Below are positions 34,895 to 41,932 of a stretch of DNA of 58,170 nt, in pieces. The first letter of the stretch is position 1. Each line of letters opens with the position of its first letter. Below the pieces are notes generated by a model. That model was not told where the DNA came from. It ran no database searches and saw only the letters and a program-made list of their open reading frames with translations. Source of the DNA: Nonomuraea endophytica (GTDB lineage Bacteria; Actinomycetota; Actinomycetes; Streptosporangiales; Streptosporangiaceae); the NCBI RefSeq assembly GCF_014203235.1, contig NZ_JACHIN010000015.1, forward strand, positions 39,831-98,000. Direction: 5' to 3'. The position numbers and the translations under genes were made by a program.

Positions 34895-34982
34895 AGTCCT
34901 CACCTCCCAGCTCAGGGCACCCGTATGGGCGCGGAAGCCACTTTACGCACGCGCGCGCGTCCGGGGCAACTTCCTAAACCGT

Positions 34983-35010
34983 TGAACCTTGGCGGCGGCG
35001 AGCCCCGTAC
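34983..35010 (+). promoter_or_regulatory. ECF promoter, TGAACC-N17-CGTAC, before sigma gene
   Basis: TGAACC (34983-34988), 17 bases, CGTAC (35006-35010). This matches the form described for M. tuberculosis SigL promoters (TGAACC-N16/17-CGT). It lies 43 bp before the chosen sigma start, implying autoregulation. Confidence 0.75.
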
Positions 35011-35053
35011 TCCCTGCCGACGCCGGATTTCGCCGGCCACGATGGAAAGGGGC

Positions 35054-35665
35054 ATGATGCGACTGAGCACCTACCCCGCGCCTTCGGCCGACGGAGCCGC
35101 CGACATGCCGAAACCCCCGCTGCGCCACCTTGTCCGGCGGCTGCGCCCGGCCGGGCGCGATGACGACGAGATCGCCGTCGCCGCGCTTTACCGGGAGTAC
35201 CACCGGCCGCTGCTGGGGTTCGTGATCCGGCTGGTCGGCGGGGATCGGCAGTGGGCGGAGGACGTGGTGCAGGAGACGATGATCAGGGCCTGGCGCAGCG
35301 CCGGGCAACTGGACCCTGACACGTCTTCGCTGATGCCCTGGCTCGCCACCGTCGCCCGTCGTATCGTCATCGATGACCGGCGGCGCAAGGACGCTCGTCC
35401 ACAGGAGTCAGGTGACGGGCCGCTGGAGAGCGTCCCCGTCCCCGACGAGATGGAGAGTCTGCTGCATCAGGTGGTCGTGTCAGAGGCGCTGAAGTCGTTG
35501 TCGCCCGCGCACCGCGAGATTCTCAACGAGACGATCCTGCGCGACAGGTCGGTCAACGACGCCGCCCTGGCGCTGGGCATCCCCGTGGGCACCGTGAAGT
35601 CCCGGGTCTATTACGCGGTCCGCGCGCTTCGCGTCGCGCTGGAGGAGAGAGGGGTGACGGCGTGA
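35054..35665 (+). CDS. ECF sigma factor, SigL-like
   Basis: A 203-residue ECF sigma factor. Region 2 (AALYREYHRPLLGFVIRLVG to WAEDVVQETMIRAWR) and region 4 (LSPAHREILNETILRD to LGIPVGTVKSRVYYAVRALR) are complete. I chose ATG 35054 because of GGAAAGGGG before it and because the predicted promoter lies just upstream. Stop overlaps the anti-sigma start (GTGA), so the pair is coupled. The next gene on, a secreted CHRD protein, has the same promoter type. Confidence 0.94.
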   Translation: MMRLSTYPAPSADGAADMPKPPLRHLVRRLRPAGRDDDEIAVAALYREYHRPLLGFVIRLVGGDRQWAEDVVQETMIRAWRSAGQLDPDTSSLMPWLATVARRIVIDDRRRKDARPQESGDGPLESVPVPDEMESLLHQVVVSEALKSLSPAHREILNETILRDRSVNDAALALGIPVGTVKSRVYYAVRALRVALEERGVTA

Positions 35666-36372
35666 GCGCGCGAGTGGAGCACACCGACGTGGGCGCCTAC
35701 GCCCTGGGTCTGCTGGAGGCCGACGACAAGCGGGCGTTCGAGGCGCACCTGGAAACCTGCCGGGCCTGCACGGCGGAGCTGGCCGAGCTGTCGGGGATGG
35801 CGGGCGTGCTGACCGGCGTGGGCCGGGTGGAGACCGAGCGGGAGCAGCCGGGCGAGGGCGAGGTCATCGACCTGCTCAGGCGGCGCAAGGCCGCCGACAA
35901 GCGGACCCGGCGCGGCACCCTGATCATCGGGGTGGCGGCGGCGGTCACGCTGGTGGCCGGCGGCATCGCGGTCGGATCCGGGCTCAACGCCCCCTCCTCA
36001 CAGGTCGCCGTGGGCGGCACACACCACGGCACGGGCCCGGCCGAGCAGTTCTACGAGGAGGGCACCCCGGCGGGCGGCGTCGGCGTCACCGGCGTCAAGG
36101 GCGGCGTGGTCTATGAGTCCAAGGGCTGGGGCACGCACGCGGCGCTGAAGCTCGAAGGCGTCAGGGGGCCGCTGGAGTGCGAGCTGATCGCGGTCTCCAC
36201 GACGGGCGAGCGAAAGGCGATGACCGGCTGGGCCGTTCCGCCCAAGGGATATGGCGTGGACGGGGAGCCGCCGCTTTACATGCACGGCGGCAGCCCATGG
36301 AACCCGGACAAGATTGACCGTTTCGAGGTCGTCACCACGGCGGGCAGGACATTGCTGACCGTCGACATCTGA
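35662..36372 (+). CDS. Zinc-finger membrane anti-sigma factor
   Basis: A 236-residue anti-sigma factor. Zinc motif HLETCRAC (about 31-38, Hx3CxxC) forms the sigma-binding ZAS domain; a single helix TLIIGVAAAVTLVAGGIAVG lies near 93-112; the rest is an external domain, as in RslA-type proteins. It should hold the upstream sigma factor inactive until an external or redox signal. A strong terminator follows directly. Confidence 0.94.
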   Translation: MSARVEHTDVGAYALGLLEADDKRAFEAHLETCRACTAELAELSGMAGVLTGVGRVETEREQPGEGEVIDLLRRRKAADKRTRRGTLIIGVAAAVTLVAGGIAVGSGLNAPSSQVAVGGTHHGTGPAEQFYEEGTPAGGVGVTGVKGGVVYESKGWGTHAALKLEGVRGPLECELIAVSTTGERKAMTGWAVPPKGYGVDGEPPLYMHGGSPWNPDKIDRFEVVTTAGRTLLTVDI

Positions 36373-36383
36373 AAAGCCTTCCC

Positions 36384-36419
36384 AAAGCCCTCTCACCGCT
36401 GGTGGGAGGGCTTTTTACA
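36384..36419 (+). terminator. Rho-independent terminator after anti-sigma gene
   Basis: AAAGCCCTCTCACC (36384-36397) and GGTGGGAGGGCTTT (36401-36414) form a 14-bp stem with one imperfect pair and a 3-base loop, ending in a run of Ts. This is a textbook intrinsic terminator, unusual in such GC-rich DNA. Confidence 0.93.
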
Positions 36420-36435
36420 TGCCCGGGAATTCGTC

Positions 36436-36462
36436 TGAACCTTTTCCTGCGGGTTTGCGTAC
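36436..36462 (+). promoter_or_regulatory. ECF promoter, TGAACC-N16-CGTAC, before CHRD gene
   Basis: TGAACC (36436-36441), 16 bases, CGTAC (36458-36462). It shares both boxes with the sigma gene's own promoter at 34983, so the secreted protein is a likely target of that sigma factor. Confidence 0.75.
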
Positions 36463-36507
36463 AGCTTGGCGTACCGAGCGAGAATCACCCCAGTAAAGAG
36501 GTTTACC

Positions 36508-37743
36508 ATGCTGACGCTTGCCCTTTCAGGTGCACTTCTGGTCACCTCGCTTTCCCCAATGCAGGGCGCAGCCGCCGACGTTTATCTGGCCGCCGGGCTA
36601 CGCGGCGCCGATGCCGACGGGCGCTCCACCGTGGTGCTGAAGATCAGCGGCGACCGGCTGAGCTTCGCGATCCGCTGGAACAAGGTGGAGGCCCCCACCG
36701 CCGCCCACATCCACCTGGGCGCGAAGGGCGTCGACGGCGCCGTCAAGGTCGACTTCTTCAAGCAGCCGCTGCCCGGGACCGTGCTCGGCGTGGCCGGCTC
36801 GGCCACCGCCGACGCCGGCCTGCTCAAGCAGCTCGCCGACAACCCCGGCGGCTTCTACGCCAACCTCCACAACGCCGCCTTCCCCAAGGGCGCGGTACGC
36901 GGCCAGTTCCACCGGCTCGCCAAGCCCGTCGACCTCAACGGCGTCCTGCACGGCAGCAACCTCGCCGCGCTCTCCTCCACGGCCGACGGCGCCCAGGAGG
37001 TGCAGGCCGCCGACGGCAAGAAGCGCGGCGACAAGGACGGCGCCGCCACCTGGTGGCTGCGGCCCCACGGCGCCGCCCTCACCTACACCGCGACCTGGAG
37101 CGGCGTCGGCGCCCCCACCAACGGCCACGTGCACAAGGCCGTCAAGGGCAGGAACGGCGACGTGGTGGCCGACCTGTTCGCCGCGGCCAAGGGGCTGCCC
37201 GCGAACCTGACGGGTGTGGCGGGCGAGGCTCCCGTCCCCCGCAAGGTCGTCAAGCGGATCGCCGCCAAGCCGGGCAACTACTACTCCAACCTGCACACGA
37301 CCGACTTCGACGGCGGCGCCGTACGCGGGCAGTTGTCCGGTGAGTCCTTCGCCCACCCACGCGCGATGACGGCGGACGTGCTGCGGGGCGCGCAGATCTA
37401 CCAGTGCAAGGGCGGGGCGTTCGTCCAGTTCGGCGTGACGGCCAAGCTGCGCAGGGGCATCGACCACGACTTCGTCAACACGTTCGACGGGCCGCCACAG
37501 TGGATCGCCCCGGACGGCAGCGCCGTACGCGGAAAGCTCGTCACCAAGACCCCGAACGGCGACGGGAACATCCCCGAGCTCGTCCTGGACGCCCAGCAGT
37601 CGGGCAAGGGCAAGGGCCTGCTGGCCTTCGCCACCACGATCCTGCGCCTGAACACCGAGGGCGGCGTGGCCCCGAAGGGCGCCTGCGAGGAAGGCGCCCA
37701 GGTGAAGGTCCCCTACGGCGCCGACTACCTCTACCTCGGCTGA
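36508..37743 (+). CDS. Secreted CHRD-domain protein
   Basis: A 411-residue exported protein. Signal peptide LTLALSGALLVTSL then AAA near 23, followed by two CHRD domains (about 25-130 and 140-275; each with THIHLG/GHVH-type and FYANLH or YYSNLHT motifs and AVRGQ) and a C-terminal DUF3455-like region (GAQIYQCKGGAFVQ to the end, about 290-411). ATG 36508 is preceded by AAAGAGG and lies downstream of the predicted transcription start. Its N-terminal region lacks a basic residue; an upstream TTG at 36466 would supply them but falls at the transcription start. CHRD domains occur in secreted proteins; their ligand is unknown. Confidence 0.9.
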   Translation: MLTLALSGALLVTSLSPMQGAAADVYLAAGLRGADADGRSTVVLKISGDRLSFAIRWNKVEAPTAAHIHLGAKGVDGAVKVDFFKQPLPGTVLGVAGSATADAGLLKQLADNPGGFYANLHNAAFPKGAVRGQFHRLAKPVDLNGVLHGSNLAALSSTADGAQEVQAADGKKRGDKDGAATWWLRPHGAALTYTATWSGVGAPTNGHVHKAVKGRNGDVVADLFAAAKGLPANLTGVAGEAPVPRKVVKRIAAKPGNYYSNLHTTDFDGGAVRGQLSGESFAHPRAMTADVLRGAQIYQCKGGAFVQFGVTAKLRRGIDHDFVNTFDGPPQWIAPDGSAVRGKLVTKTPNGDGNIPELVLDAQQSGKGKGLLAFATTILRLNTEGGVAPKGACEEGAQVKVPYGADYLYLG

Positions 37744-37747
37744 GCCT

Positions 37748-37786
37748 CCGGTCACCGGGCTCCCGTCCCCCTGTCCCGGTGACCGG
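37748..37786. terminator. 12-bp perfect hairpin after CHRD gene
   Basis: CCGGTCACCGGG (37748-37759) pairs perfectly with CCCGGTGACCGG (37775-37786) across a 15-base loop, directly after the CHRD stop. Confidence 0.75.
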
Positions 37787-37818
37787 TTCCGCTCCGGAGC
37801 CTGCCCTCTCCGGAGACG

Positions 37819-37865
37819 CCGGCGCCCGCCGCCCATCAGAGGGGGCGGCGGGCGCCGGTCTTTTC
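37819..37865. terminator. 15-bp perfect hairpin with T-run before glyA stop
   Basis: CCGGCGCCCGCCGCC (37819-37833) pairs with GGCGGCGGGCGCCGG (37844-37858) and is followed by TCTTTT on the plus strand. It ends transcription of the CHRD gene and may also serve converging glyA. Confidence 0.85.
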
Positions 37866-37870
37866 GTGTT

Positions 37871-39124
37871 CTAGGACAGGCCGGGGGCGGGGAACTGCGA
37901 GGTCAGCTCGCTGACCTCGTGGTGCACGCGGGTGATGACGTCCTCGGCGTCGCCCTTGGCCAGCGCGGTGACGACCTCGTCCATCCAGGCGCCGATCTGC
38001 CGCATCTCGGCTTCCTTCATGCCGCGGCTGGTGACCGACGGGGTGCCGATGCGGATGCCGGACGGGTCGAAGGGCTTGCGGGTGTCGAACGGCACCGCGT
38101 TGTAGTTGGTCTCGAGACCGGCGCGGTCGAGCGCCTGGGCGGCGGGCTTGCCGCCGATGCCCTTGGGCGTCAGGTCGAGCAGGATCAGGTGGTTGTCGGT
38201 GCCGCCGGAGACCAGGTCGAACCCCCGGCTGGACAGTTCCTCCGCCAGCGCCTTGGCGTTGGCGACGATCTGGTGGGCGTAGGCCTTGAACTCGTCGGTG
38301 GAGGCCTCGTGCAGCGCCACGGCGATGGCGGCGGTGGTGTGGTTGTGCGGGCCGCCCTGCAGGCCGGGGAAGACGGCCTTGTTGAGCGCGGTGGCGTGCT
38401 CGTCGGCGGTGGCCATCAGCATGGCGCCGCGCGGGCCGCGCAGGGTCTTGTGGGTGGTGGTGGAGATGACGTCGGCGTGGCCCACCGGAGACGGGTGCGC
38501 GCCGCCCGCGACCAGGCCGGCGATGTGCGCGATGTCGGCCGCCAGAACGGCGCCGACCTCCCTGGCGACCGAGGCGAAGGCCTCGAAGTCGATGGTGCGC
38601 GGGATGGCGGTGCCGCCGCAGAAGATCAGCTTGGGGCGGTGCTCCAGGGCCAGGGCGCGGACCTCGTCCATGTCGACGCGGCCGGTGTCCTTGCGCACGC
38701 CGTAGCGGACCGGGTTGAACCACTTGCCGGTGGCGCTGACCGACCAGCCGTGGGTGAGGTGGCCGCCGAACGGCAGGCCCATGCCCATCACGGTGTCGCC
38801 CGGCTGCGAGAAGGCCAGGTAGATGGCCAGGTTGGCGGGCGAGCCCGAGTACGGCTGGACGTTGGCGTGGTTGACCCCGAACAGCGCCTTGGCCCGGTCG
38901 ATGGCCACGGTCTCGATCTGGTCGATGACCTGCTGGCCCTCGTAGTAGCGCTTGCCCGCGTAGCCCTCGGAGTATTTGTTGGTGAGGACGGTGCCGGTGG
39001 CCTCGAGGACCGCCTTGGAGACGTAGTTCTCGGAGGCGATCAGCTTCACGGTGTCGGCCTGGCGGCGCTCCTCCGCCTTGACCAGCTCCGCGATCTGCGG
39101 GTCAACGCTAGCGAGAGAAGACAT
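37871..39124 (-). CDS. glyA: Serine hydroxymethyltransferase
   Basis: A 417-residue PLP enzyme that interconverts serine and glycine, feeding one-carbon units to tetrahydrofolate. Seen: IASENYVSKAV, YAGKRYYEG, and the PLP lysine in STTTHKTLRGPRG (Lys226). Normal length. A GACAGGAG site precedes ATG 39124. The upstream leader contains a ZTP riboswitch, so expression should rise when folate-dependent purine synthesis stalls. Confidence 0.98.
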   Translation of the reverse strand: MSSLASVDPQIAELVKAEERRQADTVKLIASENYVSKAVLEATGTVLTNKYSEGYAGKRYYEGQQVIDQIETVAIDRAKALFGVNHANVQPYSGSPANLAIYLAFSQPGDTVMGMGLPFGGHLTHGWSVSATGKWFNPVRYGVRKDTGRVDMDEVRALALEHRPKLIFCGGTAIPRTIDFEAFASVAREVGAVLAADIAHIAGLVAGGAHPSPVGHADVISTTTHKTLRGPRGAMLMATADEHATALNKAVFPGLQGGPHNHTTAAIAVALHEASTDEFKAYAHQIVANAKALAEELSSRGFDLVSGGTDNHLILLDLTPKGIGGKPAAQALDRAGLETNYNAVPFDTRKPFDPSGIRIGTPSVTSRGMKEAEMRQIGAWMDEVVTALAKGDAEDVITRVHHEVSELTSQFPAPGLS

Positions 39125-39156
39125 GGCACTCCTGTCGTCTTTGACATCCTCGCGAA

Positions 39157-39233
39157 GACCCAGGCGCTCGGCCTCCGCACGATTCCGCTCCCCGGTGGTT
39201 CAGGCCCACCCTATGCGCCAGTCGCGACGCCCT
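39157..39233 (-). promoter_or_regulatory. ZTP (pfl) riboswitch upstream of glyA
   Basis: Read on the minus strand, the leader has the pfl/ZTP landmarks in order: GACTGGCG (39223-39216), ACCACCGGGGAGCG (39199-39186) and GCGCCTGGGTC (39167-39157). ZTP aptamers upstream of glyA are known in actinobacteria. It ends about 33 bp before the start codon, so control of translation initiation or termination are both possible. Confidence 0.88.
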
Positions 39234-39270
39234 AGACGATAGCGGAAGGCGCTCGGGCCCGGTGCGGAGC

Positions 39271-40224
39271 CTACTTCGCGATGGCCGCGCGGGTGTCGCC
39301 CCACAGGCGGTCGACCTCGGCGTTCAGGATGGCGCCGATGAGCACGGCCAGGGCGGTGATGTAGAGCCAGAGGAGCACGGCGACGGGCGCGGCCAGCGAG
39401 CCGTAGATGGAGACCGGGGAGAACCAGGCGGCCAGCACCGACCGCAGCACGCCGGCGCAGACGATCCAGATGAACAGCGCCAGGATCGCGCCCGGCAGTT
39501 CCCGGTACCACTTCGTGCGCACGGGCACGCTCACGTGGTAGAGCACGGTCAGGAAGAGCACGGAGCCGACGATGACGACCGGCCAGTACGCCAGGTCGAT
39601 CACCGGCGTGTATTGCGCCGGCAGCGCCTCCTTGAGCAGCGTCGGCCCGATGACCAGGACCGGCATGACGAGCAGCCCGATGGCCAGGCCGACGAGGTAG
39701 AGGCCGAAGGACATCAGCCGCGTGCGCACGATGCCGCGTTCCTCGCCCAGGCCGTAGGCGACGGAGATGAGGTCGACGTAGACGTAGAGGGCCCGCGAGC
39801 CCGACCACAGCGACAGCAGGAAACCGAGCGAGATGATCGAGACCTTGCTGGCGTCGTCCCTGAGGATGTCGGCGATCAGCGGCTTGACCACCTTCTCGAC
39901 CGCGTCGGTGGTGAACAGCACGGCCGCCTGATCGACGACCCACCGCTCGACCTTGCCCACGTTCTCGCGGCCCAGCCAGACGCCCAGCTTGGCCAGCACA
40001 CCGATCAGCCCGAGCACGAACGGCGGCAGCGACAGCAGCGCGAAGAACGCCGCCTCCCCGGCCAGCCCGGTCACCCGGTAGTCGACACCCGCGTTCGTCG
40101 TCGCGCGCACGAGCGCCCACGACTTGGTGTCACGCACCCAGCTCAGGTGGGTCCTCACCTTGCTCAGGACCTGCCTGCGCCGCTTGCGCTGTGTACGCCG
40201 GGTAGGCGCATCGGTCGACGTCAT
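39271..40224 (-). CDS. YihY/virulence factor BrkB family membrane protein
   Basis: A 317-residue integral membrane protein with about six to eight helices and a basic N-terminus (RRTQRKRRR). The family core AGEAAFFALLSLPPFVLGLIG (broken at about 56-76 across the first helix) and the later YGSLAAPVAVLLWLYI are clear. BrkB/YihY proteins are of unsettled function. ATG at 40224, 47 bp past the glyA leader. Confidence 0.92.
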   Translation of the reverse strand: MTSTDAPTRRTQRKRRRQVLSKVRTHLSWVRDTKSWALVRATTNAGVDYRVTGLAGEAAFFALLSLPPFVLGLIGVLAKLGVWLGRENVGKVERWVVDQAAVLFTTDAVEKVVKPLIADILRDDASKVSIISLGFLLSLWSGSRALYVYVDLISVAYGLGEERGIVRTRLMSFGLYLVGLAIGLLVMPVLVIGPTLLKEALPAQYTPVIDLAYWPVVIVGSVLFLTVLYHVSVPVRTKWYRELPGAILALFIWIVCAGVLRSVLAAWFSPVSIYGSLAAPVAVLLWLYITALAVLIGAILNAEVDRLWGDTRAAIAK

Positions 40225-40281
40225 GGCACCAACGCTCTCGCAGGAGTACTTCCCGCAAGCTTATGCTCCGCCGCGGCCGGA

Positions 40282-40656
40282 CTATCTGACGTCCACGATG
40301 CGCGCGCCGAGCGGCAGCAGGGAGATGGGGATCATCTTGAGGTTCGCGACACCCAGCGGGATGCCGATGATCGAGACGAACAGCGGGATCGAGGTGAGCA
40401 CATGCCCGATGGCCAGCCAGATCCCGGCCACCACGCACCAGATGACGTTGCCGATCGTGGACATGACGCCGGCATCCGGCGAGCGCTCCACGGTGCGACC
40501 GAACGGCCACAGCGCGTAACCGGCGATCCGGAACGAGGCGATGCCGAAGGGGATCGTGATGATCAGGATGCAGCAGATGACCCCGGCGACGGCGTAGCCG
40601 AGCGCCAGCCAGATCCCGGCGAAGACCAGCCAGATGACGTTCAGCAGTGTCCGCAT
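40282..40656 (-). CDS. YccF-domain membrane protein
   Basis: A 124-residue protein with two copies of the YccF motif: NVIWLVFAGIWLALGY (about 6-21) and NVIWCVVAGIWLAIGH (about 69-84), each followed by a hydrophobic stretch ending IPFG or IPLG. About four membrane helices. Function unknown. ATG at 40656. Confidence 0.93.
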   Translation of the reverse strand: MRTLLNVIWLVFAGIWLALGYAVAGVICCILIITIPFGIASFRIAGYALWPFGRTVERSPDAGVMSTIGNVIWCVVAGIWLAIGHVLTSIPLFVSIIGIPLGVANLKMIPISLLPLGARIVDVR

Positions 40657-40683
40657 GTGTCCAGCATGTCAGTGTGCCTCCGG

Positions 40684-41481
40684 TCAGGTCATCGGGGCCT
40701 TCCCTGAGGCGGCCCTGCCCTTGCCCGGAGGACCCGCGAAGGCCTGCGCGATCGCCATCCACGCCGCCGCCGTCTCGCCGCGCACCTCCAGCGCGGTGTC
40801 GTCGAGGTGCGCGCGCTGGGTGACGGCCAGGCAGAAGTCCAGGGCTGGGCCGCGCACCGTGTCCGCCGCGCCCTGCGGGCCCGCCGTCCACGGTGTCCCG
40901 CCGGGCAGGACGAGTTCGACCCTGACGGGCCGCTCGGGGACGGGCAGACCCCTGATCACGAAGCTGTACGGCAGCGCCCGCACCCCGATCGAGGCCACGT
41001 GGCGCAGCCGGGCCGTGGGCTCGCGGGTCACGCCGAGGGCGTCGGCCACGTCCTGGCCGTGCGCCCAGGTCTCCATCAGGCGCGCCGTGGCGAAGGAGGC
41101 GGCCGACATGTCGGGGCCGTACCAGGGCAGGCGCCGCTTGGCGTCGAGGCCGGACAGGGCGGTCAGCAGGGCGGCGCGGGCCGTACCGAACCAGGCGTGG
41201 ACCTCGGCCGGTGACAGGGCGCGGGCGCGGACGGCGAGGTCGTCGACGGACGCGGGGCCCTTCATGAGCGCGGCGGCGCCCGCGCGGAAGGCGTCGGGGT
41301 CGGTGACGGCGCTCACGGCGGCGTCGTCGAAGTAGGCGAGATGGCTGATCTGGTCCCGGATCGCCCAGCCATCGGCGGGGGTGGCCAGTTCCCACTGCAC
41401 GGGGGCGAGCGGAACGAGCAGCGCCTCCAGTGAGGCGGTCTCATCACGCAGGTCGGCGGCGAGCTCGCGCATGAGGTCCAT
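40684..41481 (-). CDS. TIGR03084-type DinB/maleylpyruvate isomerase-like protein
   Basis: A 265-residue protein with an N-terminal DinB-like four-helix domain and likely metal-binding residues in RDQISHLAYFDD (His near 47) and METWAHGQDVADALG (His near 138, Asp). Related enzymes use mycothiol. Start at ATG 41481 (MDLMRELAADLRDE); the longer open frame upstream overlaps a better-supported divergent small gene. Confidence 0.88.
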   Translation of the reverse strand: MDLMRELAADLRDETASLEALLVPLAPVQWELATPADGWAIRDQISHLAYFDDAAVSAVTDPDAFRAGAAALMKGPASVDDLAVRARALSPAEVHAWFGTARAALLTALSGLDAKRRLPWYGPDMSAASFATARLMETWAHGQDVADALGVTREPTARLRHVASIGVRALPYSFVIRGLPVPERPVRVELVLPGGTPWTAGPQGAADTVRGPALDFCLAVTQRAHLDDTALEVRGETAAAWMAIAQAFAGPPGKGRAASGKAPMT

Positions 41482-41519
41482 GGCACCGCACTCTAACCGA
41501 ACAACATTCCAGTGCGACA

Positions 41520-41654
41520 ATGTCGAAGGTGATTTGCGAGAGCTGCACGGAGCGCCGGCACGAGGAGTGCAGGGGCGGCTCCTGGTGCGACTGCCAGCAC
41601 CAGCCCGCGCAGGAGCCCAAGGAGTCCGACCTCGACTGGCCGCGGCAGGGATGA
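41520..41654 (+). CDS. Small Cys-rich protein (44 residues)
   Basis: ATG 41520 to TGA 41654 encodes a 44-residue protein with CESC at 6-9, His14, Cys17, WCDCQH (Cys23, Cys25, His27) and an acidic tail. The close set of CxxC and CxC with His suggests a bound metal (zinc). It is divergent from the TIGR03084-type gene with 38 bp between starts, and no ribosome-binding site is obvious, so it may be translated from a leaderless or short-leader mRNA. Its upstream position to the sulfur operon may be accidental. Confidence 0.7.
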   Translation: MSKVICESCTERRHEECRGGSWCDCQHQPAQEPKESDLDWPRQG

Positions 41655-41732
41655 ATAGGGGTACCCCTGTTCTGGTCCCAGAGTCTGGACCCCTTCTTGG
41701 ACATCCACACGCGCCGGGGTATCGTTTGAAAC

Positions 41733-41816
41733 ATGCCAGCGGACCCCATGCTTGTCGGTCGACGCCACGTCGACCTCCAGCGTGTCCGCAGTGCCATCTG
41801 TTGCGACGCCCGCTAA
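41733..41816 (+). CDS. Cys-responsive leader peptide of the sulfate-assimilation operon
   Basis: A 27-residue ORF from ATG 41733 to TAA 41814-41816. It contains GRRHVDLQRVRSAICC, the RRHxDLQRVxS...C pattern typical of actinobacterial leader peptides upstream of sulfur genes. Tandem Cys codons at residues 23-24 would stall a ribosome when Cys-tRNA is low. It lies 117 bp upstream of the sulfite reductase start. Confidence 0.88.
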   Translation: MPADPMLVGRRHVDLQRVRSAICCDAR

Positions 41817-41932
41817 TCCCTGCCTGTATTTCGCAGCGGCGCGCGTCGCACAAGCTCTTCTGGGACCCCTGCACTCAATGGTGAGGCAGGAGGTACATCC
41901 CGCGCGCGCCCACAAACCCTGAAGGACGCGCA

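Noticed and set aside
36466..36507. TTG start at 36466 for the CHRD protein
   Set aside because: It lies at or before the predicted transcription start and lacks a ribosome-binding site, though it would give a more basic signal peptide N-terminus.
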